Assembly (NCBI GenBank): GCA_945983195.1
Contig: CAMFSS010000159.1
Coordinates: 1 to 5,692 of the forward strand
Length of the DNA stretch: 5,692 bases
Direction of reading: 5' to 3'
DNA from: an uncultured Prevotellaceae bacterium
GTDB taxonomy: Bacteria; Bacteroidota; Bacteroidia; Bacteroidales; Muribaculaceae
Shown here: in pieces, positions 1 to 5,692 of the stretch
Position numbering within the stretch: position 1 is the first letter of the stretch
How the letters are laid out: each line of letters begins with the position of its first letter
Notes under the pieces: generated by a model
Told to the model about the DNA's origin: nothing
The model's input: the letters and a program-made list of their open reading frames with translations, nothing else
The model's database searches: none
Program-made: the position numbers and the translations under genes

Positions 1-50
1 AAAGGTTAACGATATACTATATGAACAAATTCTATCTAGAGGTATCGCCG

Positions 51-1676
51 CTATATTCCGATAGTGGTTTCGTGCTCATCGATTCCAAGCTTTTTCCTGA
101 TTGTGCTACTTATGGCATAATGACGCTTCAATTGAATGTATTCGCCCACCTCTTTACCTCTAAGACCGATAGCATAAAGGCATGCATAATTAATTTCAAA
201 TTCATTCAGATTATGAGTCTCCAGATATTCAATCAATTTGGGATAAGAGGCTTTGAATGCAAGACGTGTAGAATCCATAAATTTCCCTTTGTCAGCATGA
301 ATGGATGCAATCCAATCCCCAAAAGGTTTAGCGTAGGTTGCATTGAATGTAATTTCTTTTGCAAGAATGCAATTAAGCATGTCGATGCGTTGCTTAAGTG
401 CATCTTGCACTGGCTTTTCAATTTGCTTATCCTTTTTCAGTAACGATACAAGATTATCCCGTTCCTCTTCCAATTGTGCCTTTTCAATTTCCAGACGGAA
501 TTGTTCTTGTTCCATGATCTTGCGTTTGGCACACATCAGTCGATAACGATAGTATATTAGTGCAATAAGCAGTAATAGGAAAAAAGCAATGCCTCCACTT
601 GTCAAAATAAGTCGGTCTTTATGTGCTTTTTCTTCAAGATGCGCCATATCTATTGTATGACGTTCTTCTGCAAACATTACACCCTGATTAAACAGTTCAT
701 TTTCATATTGTTCTAAATCTTTGATATAATTCTTGTAGGTGGTTAGTGCCTGTTCAAATTCACCTGTCAATTCCAAAGCTTTTGCTTTTATAAGAGAGTA
801 TTTTAATGTCCTTATTAAGGTTGTGTCATTTTCAAGTGAGTTAAGATATTTCCAGGCTTTCTGACTATTCCCTATTTTGCAGAATCCGTTTGCCATATCA
901 AGACGGGCTTCGTTGTCCAGTTCTGAGCTTTCTAAATTACTAAGCAAATCAGATATCTCACTGTTTGAGCAAAATGATATTTTGTAGGATAGGATATTTG
1001 CGATAATACTATGTCCATATTCGGGGTGAATATCGGTGATTGAAATGCATGCATGGTATGTGCTGTCGGCTCTTTCCTTATCGCATAGCATAGTGCTTGC
1101 ATCAAGAACTTTAGCTAAACAGCGGAGTTCTTGTTTTGACCGTCCGTAGTTGTGGTATATTTTAGCTGCCTTCAAGTTGTTTTCAAGAAAATTTTCCATC
1201 TGAAAAAGGGAATAATATATAACTCCTTGCGATACGAGACATCGGGCAAAAGTGAGTGAATCTGTAATTCCATATATATTTTTTCCATTCATAAACGAAT
1301 ACATAGCCAAATCATTGCTGTTTCGGTTTTGGTGTATTCGACCTTGATAGTAGTATGTTTTTAGTTTTTCATCGGGTGTTCCGTTGGTCAGATAATAGTC
1401 AATGGCAGGTTGCAATAACTTCATCTCTGTAGTGTCGATGTAATTCTTGTCGATTGCAATGGTTTTCAATAATGCATATCGGGCTGTTTCATCTTTACCT
1501 ACTAATTGGTTGGTGTCAATTCTGCTAATGATGTGAAGAGCGGAATCGGGCATAGTTTCCATTATTGATTCCGCTATGTCCAACTGTATGTTAACCTGCG
1601 ATTTCTTATTGCATGAAGTGAAAACCAAGACAATAGTAAGGAAATATGCAATTGCATTAAGATTCGGTATGTTCAT
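51..1676 (-). CDS. TPR-repeat lipoprotein with one membrane helix and a C-terminal helix-turn-helix-like domain (putative membrane-tethered regulator)
   Basis: Seen: residues 1-22 form a lipoprotein signal peptide with a hydrophobic core and lipobox LVFTSC (Cys22). Residues about 30-330 are paired helices of TPR type, opening with a PDSAL...ID segment. A hydrophobic helix spans about 356-377, followed by a basic cluster and a charged coiled coil (about 381-432). The last 50 residues resemble a LuxR-type helix-turn-helix (EFEINYACLYAIGLRGKEV, then IRKKLG). Known: Bacteroidales encode many such TPR/membrane-helix/HTH proteins, generally of unknown ligand. Inferred: the TPR part is periplasmic and senses something, while the coil and C-terminal domain are cytoplasmic and may bind DNA. 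The residues after Cys22 (NKKS) are not acidic, arguing against surface export. The ATG at 1676 is chosen because it precedes the signal peptide directly. The gene is much more AT-rich than its neighbours. The C-terminus ends at TAG (51-53) apparently a few residues early. The regulatory target is unknown. Confidence 0.88.
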   Translation of the reverse strand: MNIPNLNAIAYFLTIVLVFTSCNKKSQVNIQLDIAESIMETMPDSALHIISRIDTNQLVGKDETARYALLKTIAIDKNYIDTTEMKLLQPAIDYYLTNGTPDEKLKTYYYQGRIHQNRNSNDLAMYSFMNGKNIYGITDSLTFARCLVSQGVIYYSLFQMENFLENNLKAAKIYHNYGRSKQELRCLAKVLDASTMLCDKERADSTYHACISITDIHPEYGHSIIANILSYKISFCSNSEISDLLSNLESSELDNEARLDMANGFCKIGNSQKAWKYLNSLENDTTLIRTLKYSLIKAKALELTGEFEQALTTYKNYIKDLEQYENELFNQGVMFAEERHTIDMAHLEEKAHKDRLILTSGGIAFFLLLLIALIYYRYRLMCAKRKIMEQEQFRLEIEKAQLEEERDNLVSLLKKDKQIEKPVQDALKQRIDMLNCILAKEITFNATYAKPFGDWIASIHADKGKFMDSTRLAFKASYPKLIEYLETHNLNEFEINYACLYAIGLRGKEVGEYIQLKRHYAISSTIRKKLGIDEHETTIGI

Positions 1677-1705
1677 ATCATTGAAAACTAAAGGAATGTA
1701 ATGAT

Positions 1706-1770
1706 AAAAAATATTTTGGTATAATGAACCTACTGCGGTAATTACGTCATGGTGAATTACCGCAGTAGGT
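1706..1770 (-). terminator. 16-bp perfect hairpin between menB and the TPR regulator gene, possibly a bidirectional terminator
   Basis: Arms at 1728-1743 and 1755-1770 are perfectly complementary over 16 bp, with an 11-base loop. It begins 30 bases after the menB stop. Read on the minus strand, the T-rich stretch (1706-1716) comes only about 12 bases after the stem. Read on the plus strand, a run TTTCTTTTT (1773-1781) follows almost at once. The hairpin probably ends menB transcription and could also stop plus-strand transcripts coming from the left. The roughly 50 bases between it and the regulator start must hold that gene's promoter if it has its own, but I see no convincing Bacteroidetes -33/-7 pair there. 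Confidence 0.7.
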
Positions 1771-1799
1771 GATTTCTTTTTGTGTGAGAGTGTTGTGGT

Positions 1800-2627
1800 T
1801 TAGCCGGGGAACTTGGGGAATTGCTCGAAGTTGGGGGCACGCTTTTCGAGGAATGCGTTTTTGCCCTCCTGGGCTTCTTCCATTAGATAGTACATGAGTG
1901 TGGTATCGCCGGCAAACTCCATCAGACCGCGCTGTCCGTCGAGCTCGGCATTGAGCGCACGCTTTATCATGCGAATTGCCATAGGGCTGCGCTGGAGAAT
2001 CGTTTCGCACCACTCAACGGTTTCATCTTCAAGCCGCTCAAGAGGCACCACTTTGTTCACAAGTCCCATTTCAAGAGCCTCTTGGGCTGTGTATTGGCGA
2101 CACAGAAACCATATTTCGCGCACTTTCTTCTGACCCACGCAGCGAGCCATATAGGAAGAGCCGAATCCGGCATCGAAGCTGCCGACCTTGGGACCAGTCT
2201 GTCCGAAGCGTGCATTTTCAGATGCAATCGAAAGGTCGCACACAGTGTTGAGCACATTGCCGCCGCCAATCGAGTAGCCATTTACCATGGCAATTACCGG
2301 CTTGGGAATAGAGCGGATAGCCTTTTGCAGGTCGAGCACATTGAGGCGCGGAGTGCCGTCGGCATCGCGGTAGCCGCCGAAAGTCTTGTAGTTCTGGTCA
2401 CCGCCCGAGCAGAAAGCCTTGTCGCCGATGCCGGTGAGAATCACCACGCCAATATCTTCGCGGTCGCGGCAGATGTTCATTGCGTCGAGCATTTCAGTGT
2501 TGGTGAGCGGACGGAATGCGTTGTACACTTCGGGGCGGTTGATGGTGATTTTGGCAATGCCTTTGTATTGCTCAAAGAGGATATCGGTGTAATTCTTGAT
2601 AGTGGTCCAGATGCGTTTGTTTTCCAT
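1800..2627 (-). CDS. menB: 1,4-dihydroxy-2-naphthoyl-CoA synthase (naphthoate synthase), type I
   Basis: MenB closes the second ring of the menaquinone head group, turning o-succinylbenzoyl-CoA into 1,4-dihydroxy-2-naphthoyl-CoA in the cytoplasm. It is a crotonase-fold enzyme and normally hexameric. The 275 residues match the family over the whole length: NRPEVYNAFRP (30-40), CSGGDQ (73-78), the RLNVLDLQ stretch (94-101), SIGGG (119-123), QTGPKVGSFD (143-152) and FLCRQY (174-179). Aligned from memory with E. coli MenB (constant offset of 11), the bicarbonate site Gln154/Gly156/Trp184 is kept as Gln143/Gly145/Trp173, which marks the bicarbonate-dependent type I. Ser150, Asp152 and Tyr247 fall at catalytic or substrate positions. 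Asn124 replaces the His of the common GGGHVL motif. No other men gene is visible. The gene lies between two hairpins and so appears to be transcribed alone, 88 bases after the mutase gene stop. Confidence 0.97.
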   Translation of the reverse strand: MENKRIWTTIKNYTDILFEQYKGIAKITINRPEVYNAFRPLTNTEMLDAMNICRDREDIGVVILTGIGDKAFCSGGDQNYKTFGGYRDADGTPRLNVLDLQKAIRSIPKPVIAMVNGYSIGGGNVLNTVCDLSIASENARFGQTGPKVGSFDAGFGSSYMARCVGQKKVREIWFLCRQYTAQEALEMGLVNKVVPLERLEDETVEWCETILQRSPMAIRMIKRALNAELDGQRGLMEFAGDTTLMYYLMEEAQEGKNAFLEKRAPNFEQFPKFPG

Positions 2628-2651
2628 TGTCAGTCAGTATGTGAATTAGTG

Positions 2652-2696
2652 AAAAAATAATGCAAAGGCCCGACACACAGAGTTATGACGGGCCTT
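2652..2696 (-). terminator. Intrinsic terminator downstream of the phosphohexomutase gene
   Basis: An 8-bp GC-rich stem (AAGGCCCG at 2665-2672, complement at 2689-2696) encloses a 16-base loop. On the minus strand it is followed, after a few bases, by a run of six T (2657-2652). It starts about 20 bases after the mutase stop and lies in the 88-base gap before menB, so it separates the two transcription units, at least in part. I see no clear menB promoter motif in the remaining bases. Confidence 0.68.
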
Positions 2697-2715
2697 GTGT
2701 ATGAATAATGGTGGT

Positions 2716-4104
2716 CTATTTCGAAAGGCTTGCAATCACCTTCTTCATGTCCTCGGCAAGACTCTCGGCTTTCTCCATAGTCGAAGCCTCGGAGTAGATG
2801 CGGATAATCGGCTCGGTGGTGCTCTTGCGAAGATGTACCCAGCAGTCGGCAAAGTCGATTTTCACGCCGTCGATGTCGGTAATCTTCTCATTGGCGTAGT
2901 GCTCTTTCACTGCTTTTAGGATTGCATCAACGTCGATGTCGGGCGTGAGCTGAATCTTGTTCTTGGCGATGCTGTACTGCGGATATGTCTTTTTCAGTTC
3001 GCTCACTTTCTTTCCGCTCTTGGCGAGCAGGGTGAGGAACAGGGCTACGCCTACAAGTGCATCGCGTCCATAGTGCGATTCGGGATAGATTACACCGCCA
3101 TTGCCTTCGCCTCCAATGATGGCGTTGGTGCGCTTCATTTCAGTCACCACATTCACCTCGCCTACGGCAGCTGCAGTGTACTGGCAGCCGTGTGCGTTGG
3201 TGACGTCGCGCAGTGCACGCGACGACGAGAGGTTGGAAACTGTAGCTCCCGGAGTCTGCGACAGCACATAGTCGGCAATTGAAACGAGAGTGTACTCCTC
3301 AACGAAAAATTCGCCATTTTCCATGATTATTGCAAGGCGGTCAACGTCGGGGTCGACAACGAAGCCCACATCGGCCTTGCCCTGTGCCATGAGCGATGCA
3401 ATGTCGGTGAGGTTCTCTGGAATAGGTTCGGGAGTGTGCCCGAATTTTCCCGTAGGCTCGCAATACAGCTCAATCACATTCTGCACACCGAGCTTCTTGA
3501 GCAGTGCCGGGATAACCACACCGCCTATTGAGTTGACGGCATCAACTGCCACTGTGAAATTGGCTTTGCGGATAGCGTCGACATCGACGAGTTTCAGCTT
3601 GAGTACGCTCTCGATGTGACGCTGCATATAGGTGTTGTTGATGTAGACTTTTCCAAGATTGTCGACTTCGGCATAGTCAAAGTCCTCTCGCTCGGCAATT
3701 GCGAGCACCTCTTTGCCCTGGGCATCATTAAGGAACTCACCCTGCTCATTGAGCAGCTTTAGTGCATTCCATTGCTTGGGGTTGTGCGATGCGGTGATGA
3801 TGATTCCTCCGCATGCGTTCTCGGCAACTACGGCAATTTCGGTGGTGGGAGTTGTGGCAAGACCGATGTTGACCACATCAAATCCCATGCCGGTGAGTGT
3901 GCCTACAACCACGTCGTTGACCATTGCGCCCGATAGACGGGCATCGCGTCCTACTACGATTACATTCGACGTCTTTTGAGTGGTGCGGCGAATGAAGGTG
4001 GCGTAAGCCGACGTGAATTTCACTATGTCGAGCGGGGTGAGGCCATTGCCTGCAGCACCGCCGATAGTTCCTCGAATTCCTGAAATTGATTTAATGAGTG
4101 ACAT
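2716..4104 (-). CDS. glmM: Phosphoglucosamine mutase / alpha-D-phosphohexomutase family enzyme
   Basis: The enzyme moves a phosphate between C6 and C1 of a hexose. In the GlmM role it makes glucosamine-1-phosphate, a precursor of UDP-GlcNAc for peptidoglycan and lipid A. All four family sites are present in 462 residues: the phosphoserine loop TASHNP (104-109, Ser106), the Mg-binding loop DPDVDR (251-256), the sugar-binding loop GEGNGG (332-337) and the phosphate-binding loop RKSTTEPIIR (426-435). Canonical GlmM has GEQSGH in the third loop; GEGNGG is the form I associate with Bacteroidetes homologues usually named GlmM, so phosphomannomutase or phosphoglucomutase activity cannot be excluded from sequence. 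The ATG at 4104 gives a normal N-terminus (SISGIRGTIGG). The gene follows the DUF4827-type lipoprotein gene by 52 bases with no hairpin between, so they are probably co-transcribed. It ends in TAG and is followed by a terminator. Confidence 0.92.
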   Translation of the reverse strand: MSLIKSISGIRGTIGGAAGNGLTPLDIVKFTSAYATFIRRTTQKTSNVIVVGRDARLSGAMVNDVVVGTLTGMGFDVVNIGLATTPTTEIAVVAENACGGIIITASHNPKQWNALKLLNEQGEFLNDAQGKEVLAIAEREDFDYAEVDNLGKVYINNTYMQRHIESVLKLKLVDVDAIRKANFTVAVDAVNSIGGVVIPALLKKLGVQNVIELYCEPTGKFGHTPEPIPENLTDIASLMAQGKADVGFVVDPDVDRLAIIMENGEFFVEEYTLVSIADYVLSQTPGATVSNLSSSRALRDVTNAHGCQYTAAAVGEVNVVTEMKRTNAIIGGEGNGGVIYPESHYGRDALVGVALFLTLLAKSGKKVSELKKTYPQYSIAKNKIQLTPDIDVDAILKAVKEHYANEKITDIDGVKIDFADCWVHLRKSTTEPIIRIYSEASTMEKAESLAEDMKKVIASLSK

Positions 4105-4156
4105 AATTACAGTAATTTAAGTGGTTCTTGATTAGTCGTTTTATTGGATTAGTGTA

Positions 4157-4747
4157 TTAATCGAGAGCACTCTCAAAGTACCTCACATTGAAGTGGTAGG
4201 GAGTGACATTTGAAATCTCGCTTGAGAAGCCATATTGTGACTTGATGACCAAGTTGACTTCGGAGTCGATGCCTACATATTGCAGAGGCATTTGCAGTCC
4301 GTAGCCCCACTGGTAGCTTGCCTGGAGGTCGTAATTGCCATAGATGAAATATGTGGACTGCACCTGTGAATCGCCTGCATTGCCGGCTGTGATGCCCGAT
4401 GCCACAGGGTCGATTCCCGGCTCCCAGAGGAAGAGGCTGTAGTAGGTGAATCGGAAATAGATTTTCTGCTGCGCCTTGGCACGGTTGTCGCGGCTGCCGG
4501 CGCGTATCACCTGCATGTACACGTTGCCGTCCTCGTCGAGACGGTAATAAGGAGCATTTGGACCGGTCTCAAATATTGTGTCCGATGGAATTTCGTTTAA
4601 TACATGCTGGTAGGCAAGGAATTTGTTTGTGGCCTTGCGCTCATCGCGGAGCAGCTCGGCATAGCTCACACCCGAGCTGCACGAGCCGAGTGCAAGAACT
4701 GCGGCAATGCCGGCTATCAGGTATGCGAAAAATTTATTTCTCATCAT
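4157..4747 (-). CDS. DUF4827-type, FKBP-like lipoprotein
   Basis: Seen: a 196-residue protein with a signal peptide and lipobox LALGSC (Cys23), hence probably a lipid-anchored envelope protein. The mature part has YAELLRDERKATNKFL (29-44), then GNVYMQVIRAG, and near the C-terminus PLQYVGIDSEVNLVIKSQYG and PYHFNVRYF. This order recalls an FKBP-type peptidyl-prolyl isomerase: a ...YYxVLxxG start, then a 'G...L.IPS.YG' strand pair, then a 'PY..L.F.V' end. Known: Bacteroidales carry a family named DUF4827 with this look; I assign it by memory of sequence style. Inferred: a fold or chaperone role in the periplasm, with activity uncertain because several usual aromatic pocket residues cannot be placed. 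The start has two consecutive ATG codons (4747 and 4744), and the first overlaps the phosphoesterase gene by 14 bases. No acidic residues follow Cys23, so surface export is not indicated. Confidence 0.88.
   Translation of the reverse strand: MMRNKFFAYLIAGIAAVLALGSCSSGVSYAELLRDERKATNKFLAYQHVLNEIPSDTIFETGPNAPYYRLDEDGNVYMQVIRAGSRDNRAKAQQKIYFRFTYYSLFLWEPGIDPVASGITAGNAGDSQVQSTYFIYGNYDLQASYQWGYGLQMPLQYVGIDSEVNLVIKSQYGFSSEISNVTPYHFNVRYFESALD
4651..4680 (-). repeat. 9-bp inverted repeat at the lipoprotein cleavage-site codons
   Basis: GCAGCTCGG at 4651-4659 is perfectly complementary to 4672-4680, with a 12-base gap. In the mRNA this GC-rich hairpin lies about 67 bases after the start codon of the DUF4827-type gene and covers the codons for Cys23 to about residue 32. 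It could be coincidence in GC-rich coding sequence or a structure that slows translation at signal-peptide emergence. No T-run follows, so it is not a terminator. Confidence 0.35.
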
Positions 4748-5692
4748 TCTGCTTTGTTTGTGTTTTATTATCTGATTTATTGTTATTCACATCGGTAAAT
4801 TGTGGTAGTAGAGCCATGAATGCTGCTACTGCACCGTCGAGAGAGCCAATGAATTCCCCTCCGGCAGCATTTTTGTGCCCACCGCCATTGAAGTGCTGTT
4901 CGCAGATGGTGTTCACTGCAAATTCACCTTGCGAGCGTGCCGAAACCTTGATGTACTCCTCATCGTCGCGCAGGAAAACCGACCATTGCACTTCTGGAAT
5001 TTGCAGAGGCATGTTCACCAGGCTCTCGGTGTCGCCCTTCTTGTAGTTGAAGCGGTCGAGTTCCTCCTTGCTCAGTGCTATCAGTGCCGCATGGCTTTCG
5101 GGGAAAACCTGCATCTTTTCAGCCAAAGCGTAGCCAAGCAGGCGCAGGCGGTCGGCAGAGCTGGTGTTCATCGCCAGATTGTAGATGCGGTCTTTGTTGA
5201 TTCCGCGTGCCACCAGTTCGGCAATGATCAGGTAGGTGTCGGGCGAGCTTGAATTGTATGAGAAGTTGCCGGTATCGGTCATCATGCCTGCATACAGACA
5301 TTCAGCCGCCTTGCGGTTGATTTTCTTCATCAGCCCGATGCCCATCAGTGCATGGAATACCAGTTCGCAAGTCGACGACATGTGACTGTAGGATATGGTA
5401 AGGTCGCAGAAGCGTTCGGGGTCGAGGTGATGGTCAATCATTATCTTCTTTCCCTTTGCGCGCTCCACCACAGGGGCAAGAGTGTCTATACGCTTCAGCG
5501 AGTTGTAGTCGAGACAGAAAATCAGGTTTGCCCTTTCGAGCAGGTTTCTTACTGTTTCGTCGTGTTTTGTGAATACATACACGTCTTTCGCACCCGGCAG
5601 GAAAGTCAGCGAGCGCGGGGGCATATCGGGAGTGACCACATGCACAGTCTTTCCGATTGCCTCAAGTGCGTGCATCAGACCCAGCGAAGCAC
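4734..5692 (-). CDS. DHH/DHHA1 phosphoesterase, NrnA type (oligoribonuclease / pAp phosphatase family), 5' end outside the window
   Basis: The reading frame stays open to the right edge. The codons before the Met at 5675 read ASLGL, which fits the end of the family's 'DGDAxGSSLGL' metal motif, so that Met is internal and the first metal-binding motif lies outside. Numbered from that Met: Asp56 in CLDYN (motif II), DHH at 81-83 (motif III), SSTCELVFHAL (100-110), TDTGNF (133-138, motif IV), then the DHHA1 domain with GGGHKNAAGG (264-273). The known family is cytoplasmic and Mn-dependent, cleaving short RNA oligonucleotides, pAp or, in some branches, cyclic-di-AMP products. No PAS, GGDEF or membrane domain is seen in the visible part. 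The end is a hydrophilic Asn/Lys/Gln-rich tail (about 294-313) encoded by A-rich DNA that also forms the leader of the overlapping lipoprotein gene. The substrate cannot be fixed from sequence. Confidence 0.94.
   Translation of the reverse strand, partial: ASLGLMHALEAIGKTVHVVTPDMPPRSLTFLPGAKDVYVFTKHDETVRNLLERANLIFCLDYNSLKRIDTLAPVVERAKGKKIMIDHHLDPERFCDLTISYSHMSSTCELVFHALMGIGLMKKINRKAAECLYAGMMTDTGNFSYNSSSPDTYLIIAELVARGINKDRIYNLAMNTSSADRLRLLGYALAEKMQVFPESHAALIALSKEELDRFNYKKGDTESLVNMPLQIPEVQWSVFLRDDEEYIKVSARSQGEFAVNTICEQHFNGGGHKNAAGGEFIGSLDGAVAAFMALLPQFTDVNNNKSDNKTQTKQNDEK

Noticed and set aside
21..443. Open plus-strand frame of 140 residues opposite the regulator's C-terminal part
   Set aside because: It lies wholly antisense to a gene with clear domains and has no recognisable motif, so it is taken as a shadow.
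1683..1690. TAGTTTTC on the minus strand, close to the Bacteroidetes -7 motif TAnnTTTG, just before the regulator start
   Set aside because: It would leave an almost leaderless transcript and no good -33 motif sits at the right distance in this AT-rich stretch.
2082..2660. Open plus-strand frame of 192 residues opposite menB
   Set aside because: menB matches its family from end to end on the other strand; the antisense frame is a result of GC-rich codon use and its product shows no family features.
3204..3224. 7-bp GC-rich inverted repeat inside glmM
   Set aside because: It lies in well-conserved, GC-rich coding sequence with no T-run, so it is most likely chance.
4105..4117. Perfect 6-bp inverted repeat AATTAC-A-GTAATT directly upstream of the glmM start codon
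   Set aside because: It is short and AT-rich, so it is likely to occur by chance; nothing else marks it as an operator.
4558..5046. Open plus-strand frame of 162 residues across the lipoprotein and phosphoesterase genes
   Set aside because: It crosses two overlapping minus-strand genes with sound motifs, and its product is Cys/Arg/Ser-rich without a plausible domain.
4734..5675. Taking the Met at 5675 as the true start of the phosphoesterase
   Set aside because: The frame is open to the edge and the preceding residues (ASLGL) continue the family's first metal motif, so the gene extends beyond the window.
1..5692. Search for tRNA, rRNA, CRISPR repeats, transposase, integrase, phage or toxin-antitoxin genes
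   Set aside because: No stretch showed cloverleaf-like, evenly spaced repeat, or mobile-element protein features; nearly the whole window is covered by the five genes.

Overview
The window looks like chromosomal DNA of a gut-type Bacteroidales species, tentatively the Bacteroides/Muribaculaceae group. The evidence is a phosphohexomutase of 462 residues with a GEGNGG loop, a DUF4827-type lipoprotein next to a DHH phosphoesterase, a TPR lipoprotein with a membrane helix and a C-terminal helix-turn-helix, and A-rich start regions without clear Shine-Dalgarno sites. This assignment is by protein style only; no rRNA or other marker is present.

All five supported genes are on the minus strand, so transcription runs from the right edge to the left. 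From right to left: (1) a DHH/DHHA1 phosphoesterase of the NrnA type, cut by the window edge so that its N-terminus is missing; (2) a small DUF4827/FKBP-like lipoprotein whose start overlaps the end of (1) by 14 bases; (3) after 52 bases, a phosphoglucosamine/phosphomannomutase-family enzyme (glmM), followed by a hairpin terminator; (4) menB, the naphthoate synthase of menaquinone synthesis, followed by a 16-bp perfect hairpin; (5) a 541-residue TPR lipoprotein with one internal membrane helix, a coiled coil and a regulator-like C-terminus, which ends just short of the left edge.

Genes 1 to 3 probably form one transcription unit, joining nucleotide turnover, an envelope lipoprotein and amino-sugar phosphate metabolism for cell wall precursors. 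menB lies between two hairpins and seems to be its own unit. The TPR regulator is clearly more AT-rich than the rest, and the change falls at the intergenic hairpin, so this gene may be an accessory or more recently acquired piece.

I see no RNA genes, CRISPR array, insertion sequence, phage gene or defence system. The housekeeping part is ordinary. The points worth a second look are the regulator's composition, topology and apparently clipped C-terminus, the coupled phosphoesterase/lipoprotein pair, and the GEGNGG specificity loop of the mutase.
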